Assembly (NCBI GenBank): GCA_001899285.1
Contig: MKWA01000024.1
Location: forward strand, 365,517 to 405,148
DNA from: Rhizobiales bacterium 64-17
GTDB taxonomy: Bacteria; Pseudomonadota; Alphaproteobacteria; Rhizobiales; Xanthobacteraceae
Direction of reading: 5' to 3'
DNA length: 39,632 nt
The position numbers were made by a program, and so were the translations under genes. This document shows positions 32,627 to 39,632 of the stretch, piece by piece. The notes under the pieces are model-generated. The model made no database searches and had not been told where the DNA came from. It saw only the letters and a program-made list of their open reading frames with translations. Each line of letters opens with the position of its first letter. Position 1 is the stretch's first letter.

Positions 32627-33501
32627 GCGGGTCTCTTGACGGCGTGGAGATGCGCCGGCTCGCTCATCGGCGCTTCGATCTCGAAGCGGCGCCCGTGTTG
32701 CAGCGACGGCACACGCGAGCGCGCGGCGGTCACGGCGGCGGGGTCGATCTCGGCCATGATCACGTCGGGCTCGAGACCGCCCTCGGCGATGACGCGGCCC
32801 CATGGATCGACGACGAGCGAGTGGCCGTAGGTCTCGCGGCCATTCTCATGTTTACCGCCCTGCGCGGCGGCGAGGACGAACGCGCCGTTTTCGATCGCGC
32901 GGGCGCGCAGCAGGATATGCCAGTGCGCTTCGCCGGTCGGCTTGGTGAAGGCGGCGGGGACGCTGAGGAAGATCGAGCCGGCATCGGCCAGCGCGCGGAA
33001 CAGTGCCGGGAAGCGCAGGTCGTAGCAGATCGTCAGGCCGAGCCGGCCCCACGGCAGATCGGCGGCGACGCCGAGATCGCCCGGCGCGAAGTTGCGCGAC
33101 TCGCGATAGCTCTCGCCGTTGTCGAGATCGACATCGAACATATGGATCTTGTCGTAGCGCGCGACGATCTCGCCCGCCGGGTCGATCAGGAACGAGCGGT
33201 TGCTGGCGCGTTCGTCGCTGCTCTTGATGGCGAGCGAGCCGACATGCAGATGGATTTTGTGCTGGCGTGCGATCTCGCGCAGCGTGGCGAGCGAAGCATC
33301 GTTCTCCTCGCTGGTGATCTGCGCCAGCAGATCCTCGCGCTTGAGCGCCAGGATGTTGGTCATCTCCGGCGTCTGCACGTAATCGGCGCCGGCGGCTTTG
33401 GCCTGCGCGATCAATGTCGCGGCCGCGTCGATGTTCGCTCTGGGCGTCAGGCCCGAGCGCATCTGGATCAGGCCGGCCTTGAAAGTGCCGCTGGTGCTCA
33501 T
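32623..33501 (-). CDS. Carbon-nitrogen hydrolase (Nit1/omega-amidase-like)
   Basis: A 292-residue nitrilase-superfamily amidase. The catalytic triad is E46 (QTPEM), K118 (YDKIHMFDVDL) and C159 (LTICYDLRFP). The DKIHMFDV and CYDLRFP contexts match the Nit1 subgroup, which hydrolyses deaminated glutathione as a metabolite-repair step. A place next to glutaredoxin 3 (33-bp gap) fits glutathione-linked metabolism. The start at 33501 gives the usual length. It overlaps the DUF1178 gene by 4 bp. Confidence 0.9.
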   Translation of the reverse strand: MSTSGTFKAGLIQMRSGLTPRANIDAAATLIAQAKAAGADYVQTPEMTNILALKREDLLAQITSEENDASLATLREIARQHKIHLHVGSLAIKSSDERASNRSFLIDPAGEIVARYDKIHMFDVDLDNGESYRESRNFAPGDLGVAADLPWGRLGLTICYDLRFPALFRALADAGSIFLSVPAAFTKPTGEAHWHILLRARAIENGAFVLAAAQGGKHENGRETYGHSLVVDPWGRVIAEGGLEPDVIMAEIDPAAVTAARSRVPSLQHGRRFEIEAPMSEPAHLHAVKRPA

Positions 33502-33534
33502 GGGGTCACGTGCTCACGGTGTCATTTGCGCCGG

Positions 33535-33795
33535 TCAGCGGTTGGCCAGCAGCGGATCGAGCTTGCCGGCGCGCTCGAGCGCATGCAGGTCGTCGCTGCC
33601 GCCCACATGGGTCGTGCCGATGAAAATCTGCGGCACCGTGGTCCGGCCGTTGGCGCGCTCGATCATCTCGTCGCGGCGCTCGTAGTTGCCGGCGATATCG
33701 ATCTCGGTGAACGGCACGTTCTTGCGCGTCAGCAGCGCCTTGGCGGCGACGCAATAAGGGCAGTAGCGGGTGGTGTAGATTTCGACGGGAGCCAT
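33535..33795 (-). CDS. grxC: Glutaredoxin 3
   Basis: An 86-residue dithiol glutaredoxin that uses glutathione to reduce disulfides. The active site is YCPYC (C12, C15), followed by VPFTEIDI, the TVPQIFIG cis-proline strand (about 53-60) and HVGGSDDL (63-70), the glutathione-binding segment. The ATG at 33795 is preferred; a GTG immediately before it adds one residue. It lies between comF (63-bp gap) and the nitrilase gene (33-bp gap). Confidence 0.95.
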   Translation of the reverse strand: MAPVEIYTTRYCPYCVAAKALLTRKNVPFTEIDIAGNYERRDEMIERANGRTTVPQIFIGTTHVGGSDDLHALERAGKLDPLLANR

Positions 33796-33858
33796 CACGG
33801 ACCTGTGGGCGAATTTGCAGAATGCGCAGGCGGCGGCAGGCCGTCGCCCTGTACCGCT

Positions 33859-34656
33859 TTATATGGGCGTCCGGGCAGGGCTCACAACCCGCGCGAACAC
33901 CAGGACGTCCACATGGGCGGCGCCGGCCCGCGACAGCGCCTTGGCGCAGGCTTCGACCGTGGCGCCCGAGGTCAGCACATCGTCGACCAGAACAACCCGG
34001 CGGCCGGCGATCTCGGCCTTGCGCTCCGGCGGCACCCGGAACGCGCCCTGGACGTTCACCGCCCGTTCGTTCTTCGACAGGCCGACCTGCTGCGGCGTGG
34101 CGCGGGCGCGGCGCAGCGCGCCATGCAGCACGGGAACCGCAGCGATCCGGGCAATGCCGGCCGCGAGCGCCGCAGACTGGTTGGTTCGCCGCGACCATTG
34201 CCGCCGCCAATGCAGCGGCACCGGGACGAGCGCGTCGGCGTCGGCGAGCAGTTCGTGGCCGGCGCGCGCCATCCAGCCGCCCATGATCGGCGCGAGGTCG
34301 AGCCGGTCGGCATATTTCAGGGCGTGCACGAGGTCGCGCGCCACGTCGTCGTAGCGCACGGCGGCGCGGGCGCGGTCATAGGTCGGCGGCGATGCGATCG
34401 CCTCCATCGAGAGAAGGCCGGGGCCGGGATCGTAGACGAACGGGATGCCGAGACGCGGGCAATAAGGCGGGGCGATGAACGACATCCGCGACCAGCAGGC
34501 CGGGCACAGTCCCTCGCCGGCGCCGAGCGGATCGCGACAGGAGGCGCAGACCGGCGGCAAAGCGAGATCGCGCAGCGCCGCCAGCGCGCGGCCGCCGCCG
34601 CGCCACAGCGCACGCCAGCGGGGCGCAGGGTGCTCGATCGCATCCGCCTTCGGCAT
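33859..34656 (-). CDS. comF: ComF family phosphoribosyltransferase-like protein
   Basis: A 265-residue ComF protein. An N-terminal zinc-ribbon has cysteines C37, C40, C51 and C54 plus C66 (PPVCASCRDPL, LCPACWSRM). A type-I phosphoribosyltransferase fold follows, with the PRPP loop VVLVDDVLTSGAT near residues 221-233. In naturally competent bacteria ComF helps DNA uptake or recombination; in other bacteria its role is unclear. It is the first gene of the comF-grxC-nitrilase-DUF1178 string and is divergent from the methyltransferase gene across 67 bp. Confidence 0.92.
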   Translation of the reverse strand: MPKADAIEHPAPRWRALWRGGGRALAALRDLALPPVCASCRDPLGAGEGLCPACWSRMSFIAPPYCPRLGIPFVYDPGPGLLSMEAIASPPTYDRARAAVRYDDVARDLVHALKYADRLDLAPIMGGWMARAGHELLADADALVPVPLHWRRQWSRRTNQSAALAAGIARIAAVPVLHGALRRARATPQQVGLSKNERAVNVQGAFRVPPERKAEIAGRRVVLVDDVLTSGATVEACAKALSRAGAAHVDVLVFARVVSPARTPI

Positions 34657-34723
34657 AAAGGCGATGCTAGCACCGGCACCAAGTCGGTGTCATTGCCGCC
34701 GCCGCCGTGGCATGGTTCGTGAC

Positions 34724-35623
34724 ATGGTGTCCGCCCCGCAATTATTCGACCGCAGGCTGCTCGACTTGCGCCGCCGCCGCGCCGCCCGGCAGACAGGGAC
34801 GCACGGGACTGCGGACTTCCTCCTCGCCCATGCCGCCGATGATCTGGAATCGCGCTTGTCGGTGGTGACGCGGCGGTTCGAGCGCGCGGTCGATCTCGGC
34901 ACGCCGGGCGATCATGCGCGGCGCGTGCTCGCGGCGCGCGGCGCGCTGACGGTGCATGCAGCGCATCACGTCGTGCGCGATGGTGGGTTGCAGGTGCTGG
35001 CCGACGAGGAGGCGCTGCCATTCGCTGACGGTTCGCTCGATCTCGTCGTGTCGCTGCTGTCGCTGCAATTCGTCAACGATCTGCCCGGCACGCTGGCGCA
35101 GGTGCGGCGCGCGCTCAAGCCGGATGGACTGTTCCTCGCTGCTTTGATTGGCGGCGATACGCTCACCGAATTGCGCGAAGCGTTCGCCGAAGCCGAGAGC
35201 GTGGTCGAGGGCGGCGTGTCGCCGCGCGTCGCGCCATTTGTCGATGTGCGCAGCCTCGGCGGGCTGTTGCAACGTGCCGGCTTCGCGTTGCCGGTGGTGG
35301 ATTCGGATCGGCTCACGGTGCGCTACGACAGCGCCTATGACTTGATGCGCGATCTGCGGCGCATGGGCGCGACCAACATCCTGCGCGAGCGCCGCCGTGC
35401 GCCGCTACGGCGCGAGACACTGGCGCAGGTGCTGCAGGTTTATTCCGATAATTTCTCGGATTCGGATCGGCGCGTGCACGCAACCTTCGAGATCGTCTGG
35501 CTGTCAGGCTGGGCGCCGCATGCGAGCCAGCAGCAGCCGCTGAAACCGGGTTCGGCAACGGTGCGGCTCGCCGATGTGCTGGGCGACCGAAGCGGCGATC
35601 CGGGCGGCCGCCGAGGTTCCTGA
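34724..35623 (+). CDS. SAM-dependent methyltransferase-like protein (BioC/NDUFAF5 type)
   Basis: A 299-residue protein of the class I methyltransferase fold, like BioC and NDUFAF5 (the complex I assembly hydroxylase). It opens with the typical QLFDRRLLDLRRRRAAR. The post-I strand region is LDLVVSLLSLQFVNDLPGTL, then LKPDGLFLAALIGGDTLTELR. The glycine-rich motif I is degenerate: AVDLGTPGDHARRVL instead of DLGCGTG. SAM binding may therefore be altered, as in NDUFAF5-like proteins. ATG at 34724 is chosen; ATG at 34712 is 12 bp upstream, and neither has a good ribosome-binding site. It ends 3 bp from the pilin gene, tail to tail. Confidence 0.8.
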   Translation: MVSAPQLFDRRLLDLRRRRAARQTGTHGTADFLLAHAADDLESRLSVVTRRFERAVDLGTPGDHARRVLAARGALTVHAAHHVVRDGGLQVLADEEALPFADGSLDLVVSLLSLQFVNDLPGTLAQVRRALKPDGLFLAALIGGDTLTELREAFAEAESVVEGGVSPRVAPFVDVRSLGGLLQRAGFALPVVDSDRLTVRYDSAYDLMRDLRRMGATNILRERRRAPLRRETLAQVLQVYSDNFSDSDRRVHATFEIVWLSGWAPHASQQQPLKPGSATVRLADVLGDRSGDPGGRRGS

Positions 35624-35625
35624 GA

Positions 35626-35802
35626 TTACGGCAGCGCGTCCTTCACCGCCGTCCACATCGCCTGCACCGAACCGCCGAGCATCGTGATGGTGGTGGCGAT
35701 GGCGCAGGCGACGCCGCCGGCAACCAAGGAATATTCGATCGCGGTCGCGCCGCGCGTGTCGCCGGCAAAGCGCAAGACGGCGGAGCGAAGACGAGTATCC
35801 AT
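35626..35802 (-). CDS. Flp/Fap-type pilin subunit (orphan)
   Basis: A 58-residue type IVb pilin of the Flp/Fap family. A short basic leader is followed by the prepilin peptidase site RG/ATAIEYSL (cleavage after G18, Glu at +5 and Tyr at +6). The hydrophobic assembly helix is SLVAGGVACAIATTITMLG, and the short C-terminus is AMWTAVKDALP. The ATG at 35802 has GAGGA about 9 nt upstream; an ATG at 35817 is less likely. No tad/cpa secretion genes or prepilin peptidase lie in this window, so any assembly machinery must be encoded elsewhere. It lies 29 bp after mutT on the same strand. Confidence 0.9.
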   Translation of the reverse strand: MDTRLRSAVLRFAGDTRGATAIEYSLVAGGVACAIATTITMLGGSVQAMWTAVKDALP

Positions 35803-35831
35803 CGGCGCGATCCTCATGGTTCGTCGGTGGA

Positions 35832-36230
35832 TCAAAGAAGCGTCACCAGATGCGCCACCAGCGGTTCGTCGGCTGGCGGCATCGGATAATCCCGAAGCCG
35901 GCTCGGCTTGACCCAGGTCAGCTCCTGTCCTTCCAGCGGGCGCGCGATGCCCTCCCATCGCCGGCACACATAAAGCGGCATCAGTAGATGGAAGTCCGGA
36001 TAGACGTGACTGGCGAAGGTCAGCGGCGCGAGGCACGGCTCACTGACGGCGATTCCAAGCTCCTCCCGCAATTCGCGAATGAGCGTTTCCTCCGGCCGCT
36101 CGCCGGGCTCGACCTTGCCGCCGGGAAACTCCCACAGTCCCGCCATCGACTTTCCGGGTGGACGTTGTGCCAGCAGCACGCGGCCATCCGCATCGACGAG
36201 GGCGCAGGCCGCGACAAGAACAGTTTTCAT
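35832..36230 (-). CDS. mutT: MutT-type Nudix hydrolase (8-oxo-dGTP diphosphatase)
   Basis: A 132-residue Nudix protein. The Nudix box is GGKVEPGERPEETLIRELREELGI in outline: G38, E43, and REL-EE near 53-58. Upstream is QRPPGKSMAGLWEFPG, which is characteristic of true MutT and marks removal of 8-oxo-dGTP from the nucleotide pool. ATG at 36230 is chosen; a GTG at 36236 adds two residues. It follows argJ after 103 bp containing a perfect CtrA-type site, and precedes the Flp pilin gene by 29 bp. Confidence 0.93.
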   Translation of the reverse strand: MKTVLVAACALVDADGRVLLAQRPPGKSMAGLWEFPGGKVEPGERPEETLIRELREELGIAVSEPCLAPLTFASHVYPDFHLLMPLYVCRRWEGIARPLEGQELTWVKPSRLRDYPMPPADEPLVAHLVTLL

Positions 36231-36310
36231 GCTCACGGCCGTGGCTCCGACACTAGGCAGCAGGGCTTAAGGAGGTTTTGACGATTTTCACAAATGCAAC
36301 GCGCGCGCCG

Positions 36311-36325
36311 TTAACGTGTGCTTAA
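36311..36325. promoter_or_regulatory. Perfect CtrA-type site upstream of mutT-flp
   Basis: TTAA-N7-TTAA (36311-36314 and 36322-36325, then CC) matches the full CtrA consensus TTAA-N7-TTAAC. It lies 81 bp upstream of the mutT ATG in the argJ-mutT gap. CtrA is the cell-cycle master regulator of alphaproteobacteria and drives pilin expression in Caulobacter. Function here is inferred. Confidence 0.45.
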
Positions 36326-36333
36326 CCGTGCGG

Positions 36334-37593
36334 TCACGACCGGTAGTCGCCGTTGATCGCCACGTATTCCTTGGTGAGATCGCAGGTCAGCACGCGGTCG
36401 CGGCCGCTGCCAAGGCCGAGGTTGACCTTCAGCATGATCTTCGGCTCCTTCATCCGCGCCGAGACCGCCGCCTCATCGTAGTTCGGATCGCGCGCGCCCT
36501 TGTGCGCGACGCGGATGCCGCCGAACCAGATCGACAGTTTATCGCGGTCGGCCGGCTCGCCGGCCTTGCCGACCGCCATGACGACGCGGCCCCAGTTGGC
36601 GTCCTCGCCGGCAATGGCGGTTTTCACCAGCGGCGAATTGCCGATCGACATGGCGATGCGCCGCGCCGAGGCTTTCGATTTCGCGCCCTCGACGGTGATC
36701 TCGATCAGCTTGCGCGCGCCTTCGCCGTCGCGGGCCACCTGCTCGGACAGGTCGGCCAGCACCTTGGCGAACGCCTTGCGGAACGCGGTCAGGCGTTTAT
36801 CTGACGCCTTGCTGATGCGCGGTGCGCCTTTTGCGGCAGCGGCGCCGGTGGCGAATGCCATCAGCGTGTCGGAGGTCGAGGTGTCCCCGTCGATGGTCAC
36901 GGCATTGAACGTGTCGGTGACGGTCTCGCTCAAAACCTTCTGCAACGCCGGCGCGGCGATCGGCGCATCGGTGAACACGAACGACAGCATCGTCGCCATG
37001 TCCGGCGCGATCATGCCGGCGCCCTTGGCAATGCCACCAATGGTGACGGTGGCGCTGCCGAGCTTCACCTTGGCGGTCGCCACCTTTGGAAATGTATCGG
37101 TTGTCATGATCGCTTTGGCCGCATCGAGGAACGCGCCCGGTGCAGCCTGCGCGACGAGATCGCCCATCACGCCTTGAAACTTGCGCGCATCGAGCGGTTC
37201 GCCGATCACGCCGGTCGAGGCGAGGAAGATTTCAGAGGGCTTGCAGCCGGTCGCCTTCGCGGCGATGTCGGCGGTGAGTTTGGTCGCGTCGCGGCCGCTC
37301 TTGCCGGTGAAGGCATTGGCATTGCCGGAATTGACCACCAGCGCGCGTGCCAAGGGACGTCCTTTGCCGCCCTTGAGCATCTTGCGACACCACTCGACCG
37401 GTGCCGACGGGCATTTCGAGCGGGTGTAGACGCCGGCCGCGGTCGTGCCCTTGTCCATCAGCACCAGCAGCACGTCGGTGCGGCCCTTGTAGCGGATGCC
37501 GGCCGCGGCGGTGGCGAGCCTGACGCCGGCGATCGCCGGCATATCGGGGACGGAGGTGGGCGCGAGCGGGGAAACGGGCGAGGAGGCAGCCAT
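36334..37593 (-). CDS. argJ: Bifunctional glutamate N-acetyltransferase/ornithine acetyltransferase ArgJ
   Basis: ArgJ transfers the acetyl group from N-acetylornithine to glutamate (and, in bifunctional forms, from acetyl-CoA) in the cyclic arginine pathway. The product is 419 residues. The precursor cuts itself before the nucleophile Thr201 in [15 protein letters not shown]. The oxyanion STGVIG is at 126-131, with [11 protein letters not shown] at 87-97, [10 protein letters not shown], and a C-terminal [16 protein letters not shown] precedes the ATG at 37593. Upstream is the parvulin gene with a 148-bp gap containing a long hairpin. Confidence 0.97.
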   Translation of the reverse strand: MAASSPVSPLAPTSVPDMPAIAGVRLATAAAGIRYKGRTDVLLVLMDKGTTAAGVYTRSKCPSAPVEWCRKMLKGGKGRPLARALVVNSGNANAFTGKSGRDATKLTADIAAKATGCKPSEIFLASTGVIGEPLDARKFQGVMGDLVAQAAPGAFLDAAKAIMTTDTFPKVATAKVKLGSATVTIGGIAKGAGMIAPDMATMLSFVFTDAPIAAPALQKVLSETVTDTFNAVTIDGDTSTSDTLMAFATGAAAAKGAPRISKASDKRLTAFRKAFAKVLADLSEQVARDGEGARKLIEITVEGAKSKASARRIAMSIGNSPLVKTAIAGEDANWGRVVMAVGKAGEPADRDKLSIWFGGIRVAHKGARDPNYDEAAVSARMKEPKIMLKVNLGLGSGRDRVLTCDLTKEYVAINGDYRS

Positions 37594-37665
37594 GACGGTC
37601 TTCCGGTGGTGGCCGGACGCAGCGGGATCGGCGTCCGCGACTCGTCGTGGTTATCCCATAAGCAT

Positions 37666-37713
37666 CGTGGCCGGAACATAGGTGTTCAAGAGAACGCCTC
37701 TATTCCGGCCACG
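37666..37713. repeat. 48-bp long hairpin in the ppiC-argJ gap
   Basis: The outer helix CGTGGCCGGAA/TTCCGGCCACG (11 bp, perfect) and inner helix GGTGTTC/GAACGCC (one G-U) are joined by symmetrical 4-nt internal loops and a 4-nt tip. There is no T-run on either side, so it is not a standard terminator. It could be an mRNA processing or decay-blocking element, or a small inverted-repeat insert. Confidence 0.75.
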
Positions 37714-37741
37714 AGAATTCGCGGCAGTATTTTGGTGGTGA

Positions 37742-38623
37742 TTACTTCTTCGCCGGCGCGGCCGGCTTCGCATCCGGTTTGGCGTCCGCCGGCTTCGCGT
37801 CGTCCTTCTTGTCGAGCCGCTCGATCTTGGCGCTGTCGCGCAGCTTGGTGACGAGATCGGCCTGCGCCTTGCGGGTGACGTAGGTTTCGAGCTGCGCCTT
37901 GACGGCATCGAACTCCGGCGCCGGCTTCTTGCGCTTGTCCTCGACGCGGATGATGTGCCAGCCGAACTGGCTCTTCACCGGGTCTGACACCTGACCCTTC
38001 TCCATCTTGAACGCGGCGTCGGCGAATTCCGGCACCATCTGTTCCTTGGTGAAGTAGCCGAGATCACCGCCCTGCGCGGCCGCGCCCGGATCCTTCGACT
38101 TGGTCTTGGCCAACTCCTCGAAATTCGCGCCCTTCTTGAGTTCGGCGACGATTTCCTTGGCCTGATCCTCGGTCTCCACCAGGATGTGGCGGGCGCGCAC
38201 TTCCTGCTCGTCGCCCATCTGCTTGACGGCCTCGTCATAGACCTTGCGCAGCGCGGCGTCGGTGACGGCGGCCTTGCCTTCCTTCTGCAGCATCTCGTCC
38301 ATCAGCAGACGGTTGCGGTTGAAGGCGAGGCGGCGCTTGAACTCGGCGGTGTCGGCGATCTTCTGCTTCTCGGCCGCCTGGGCGACGACGATCATGTCGC
38401 TCAGGAAGGCGACGAGGTAGTCGCGCTTGGCGTCCGGCGCCATCGCCGGAAGCTGGCCGCCGGCCTCTTCCTCGGCGAGCGCGACATCGCTCTGGCGGAT
38501 TTCGACGCCGTTGACCTTGGCCAGAACGGGGTCGTCCTGGGCCAGCGCCGGCAGCGCAGAAGCGAGCAGGACAAGGGCCGCAGCGGCGGCGGGCAGCGTG
38601 CGCGAGAGCATGACGCGATCCAT
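37742..38623 (-). CDS. Periplasmic parvulin-type peptidyl-prolyl isomerase
   Basis: A 293-residue PpiC/SurA-like foldase. The signal peptide (1-28) ends ALPALAQD. A SurA-N-like helical segment follows (about 35-130: EIRQSDVALAEEEAGG, LAFNRNRLLMDEML), then one parvulin domain at about 138-235 (VRARHILVETEDQAKEIV, GGDLGYFTKEQMVPEF, VKSQFGWHIIRVEDKR). The tail is a low-complexity Lys/Asp/Pro/Ala run with repeated DAKP units. ATG at 38623 is chosen; MLSRT at 38611 is possible. Its divergent neighbour is secA, a fitting pair in protein export. Confidence 0.92.
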   Translation of the reverse strand: MDRVMLSRTLPAAAAALVLLASALPALAQDDPVLAKVNGVEIRQSDVALAEEEAGGQLPAMAPDAKRDYLVAFLSDMIVVAQAAEKQKIADTAEFKRRLAFNRNRLLMDEMLQKEGKAAVTDAALRKVYDEAVKQMGDEQEVRARHILVETEDQAKEIVAELKKGANFEELAKTKSKDPGAAAQGGDLGYFTKEQMVPEFADAAFKMEKGQVSDPVKSQFGWHIIRVEDKRKKPAPEFDAVKAQLETYVTRKAQADLVTKLRDSAKIERLDKKDDAKPADAKPDAKPAAPAKK

Positions 38624-38804
38624 AGGGTTCGACCTGTCGGTCAGGGTTTTGGGCGGTAAGGGACGGCTGTAAAAGTCGGTCCGGTGACGGCCGGCCACGC
38701 GGACGGCGCGGGACACTCGCCTAACGATCGTGGCTTTGCAATGGCCGAAGGGGCCGAAGGGAGCGCGATGGGGTCGCGCGGCCGCGCCGGAGGCTTAACC
38801 AGGA

Positions 38805-38843
38805 GCCTGACAATCGGTCAGGCCGCGCGAAACCGGCCGATTG
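38805..38843. repeat. Two overlapping inverted repeats at the secA -35
   Basis: GCCTGAC-N5-GTCAGGC (38805-38823) overlaps CAATCGG/CCGATTG (38811-38817 with 38837-38843). The second touches the -35 box of the secA promoter. The two cannot form together. Their position suggests an operator, which is inference. Confidence 0.5.
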
Positions 38844-38869
38844 ACAAGGGTTTGACCCACTCCTATCTC
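38841..38869 (+). promoter_or_regulatory. Predicted sigma70-type promoter of secA
   Basis: A perfect TTGACA (38841-38846), a 17-bp spacer and TATCTC (38864-38869). Transcription would begin near 38876, about 143 nt before the secA ATG. It is the best promoter match in the window. Confidence 0.7.
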
Positions 38870-39018
38870 TCGCCCGGGCCTGTCTCCGCGTGCCTCCACG
38901 CACGTCTTTGACGTTGAAAATGCCGCATTTCCGGTCGCTTCCCAGCGACACCCGGTGGGCGGCGGAGGCTCGTTCGGGGTTGGCGGCATCAGATTAGCGG
39001 CAAAGGTTAAGGACATTC

Positions 39019-39632
39019 ATGCTCGGCGCAGTGGCCCGCAAGCTTTTCGGTTCGGCAAACGACCGCCGGATTCGCACCTATAACCCCCGCGTTGCCGAGG
39101 TCAACGCGCTGGAGCCGGAAATCGCGGCGCTGTCCGACGAGGCGCTGCGGGCGCGGACCGCCGAGTTCCGCCAGCAGCTCGAGGCCGGCAAGAGCCTCGA
39201 CGACCTCTTGGTCCCGGCCTTCGCCACCGTCCGCGAGGCGGCCAAGCGGACGCTGGGCCAGCGGCATTTCGACGTGCAGTTGATCGGCGGCATGGTGCTG
39301 CATGAGGGCCGGATCGCCGAGATGCGGACCGGTGAAGGCAAGACCCTGGTCGCGACCCTGCCGGTCTATCTCAATGCGCTCGCTGGCCGCGGCGTGCACG
39401 TGGTGACGGTCAACGACTACCTCGCCAAGCGCGACAGCGAATGGATGGGGCAGATCTACAATTTCCTTGGCCTGACCACCGGCGTCATCGTCCACGGCAT
39501 GGACGACGAGGAGCGCAAGGCCGCCTATGCCTGCGACGTGACCTACGGCACCAACAACGAACTCGGCTTCGACTATCTGCGCGACAACATGAAGTACCGG
39601 CTGGAGGACATGGTCCAGCGCGGACACGCATT
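39019..39632 (+). CDS. secA: Protein translocase ATPase SecA (5' part, cut by window)
   Basis: SecA is the ATPase motor that pushes preproteins through SecYEG. About 204 N-terminal residues are visible before the window ends. It begins [19 protein letters not shown]; the first nucleotide-binding domain carries [17 protein letters not shown] and Walker A MRTGEGKT at 102-109, then [17 protein letters not shown] near 128-144 and [15 protein letters not shown] near 183-197. AAGGA lies 6 nt before the ATG at 39019. It has its own promoter and is divergent from the periplasmic foldase gene. Confidence 0.97.
   Translation, partial: MLGAVARKLFGSANDRRIRTYNPRVAEVNALEPEIAALSDEALRARTAEFRQQLEAGKSLDDLLVPAFATVREAAKRTLGQRHFDVQLIGGMVLHEGRIAEMRTGEGKTLVATLPVYLNALAGRGVHVVTVNDYLAKRDSEWMGQIYNFLGLTTGVIVHGMDDEERKAAYACDVTYGTNNELGFDYLRDNMKYRLEDMVQRGHA

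Larger units (their letters stand above)
38624..39018. other. Divergent ppiC-secA control region
   Basis: These 395 bp hold overlapping inverted repeats at 38805-38843, the secA promoter at 38841-38869 and a secA leader of about 140 nt. No coding frame with family features is seen. A ppiC promoter on the minus strand is not obvious. Confidence 0.6.

Noticed and set aside
36271..36325. Plus-strand mini-ORF with AAGGAGG and TTG start (15 codons)
   Set aside because: No gene lies downstream on the plus strand to regulate, and the neighbours are all on the minus strand, so the Shine-Dalgarno match is probably chance.

Overview
This is a high-GC chromosomal segment from an alphaproteobacterium, most likely a member of the Hyphomicrobiales (Rhizobiales) close to the Bradyrhizobiaceae/Xanthobacteraceae. 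The evidence is protein content and gene order (trmD-rimM-rpsP-ffh, dapF-mtaB-ftsY, ccmABCDG beside acnA, DUF2794, argJ-mutT, secA), the TTGAC-type promoters, a perfect CtrA-type site and palindromic REP repeats typical of that group. The assignment is by recognition, not by search. Most of the window is conserved core chromosome. I see no transposase, integrase, phage gene, CRISPR array, rRNA or tRNA.

Layout. 1-3450 (minus): a translation and protein-targeting operon, ffh > rpsP > rimM > trmD (trmD is cut by the window edge), with a TTGACT-N17-TAGGAA promoter before ffh. 3494-6000: an MBL-fold hydrolase facing two secreted or periplasmic proteins (GyrI/SOUL-like, SIMPL). 6143-10510 (plus): dapF, mtaB, ftsY and yciB, with an RluA-type pseudouridine synthase on the opposite strand. 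10507-13400 (minus): cytochrome c maturation genes in two blocks, ccmA-ccmB and ccmC-ccmD-ccmG, with an FNR/FixK-like box between them. 13720-18257 (plus): acnA, a DUF1223 protein and a DUF2794 protein, with a candidate small RNA on the minus strand near 17.5 kb. 18328-22599: a small accessory catabolic operon (enolase-superfamily enzyme, orphan TctC-type binding protein, DapA-like aldolase/lyase) with a divergent LysR regulator. 22596-28902: a GNAT enzyme, a Bax-inhibitor-1 membrane protein, the YbbA/YbbP-like ABC system, and divergent tesA-thpR whose start codon overlaps that of ybbA. 29023-31114: a GNAT enzyme and zapE.

31115-32113 is a 1-kb gene-poor stretch. It holds several palindromic repeats and then a promoter-structured region-terminator unit of about 560 nt that looks like a standalone structured RNA. 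This is the most unusual item in the window. 32114-38623: minus-strand comF-grxC-nitrilase-DUF1178, a plus-strand methyltransferase, then minus-strand argJ, mutT, an orphan Flp pilin and a parvulin-type isomerase. 39019-end: the start of secA behind a good sigma70-type promoter.

Functionally the window combines three parts of the export machinery (Ffh, FtsY, SecA), a periplasmic foldase, haem attachment to cytochromes c, and housekeeping metabolism (DAP/lysine, arginine, TCA cycle). The only clearly accessory block is the LysR-controlled catabolic operon. I found no convincing new multi-gene system. The best leads are RNA and regulatory: the 31.5-32.0 kb RNA, the 17.5 kb sRNA, the REP element that supplies rimM's start codon, and the anaerobox inside the ccm cluster.
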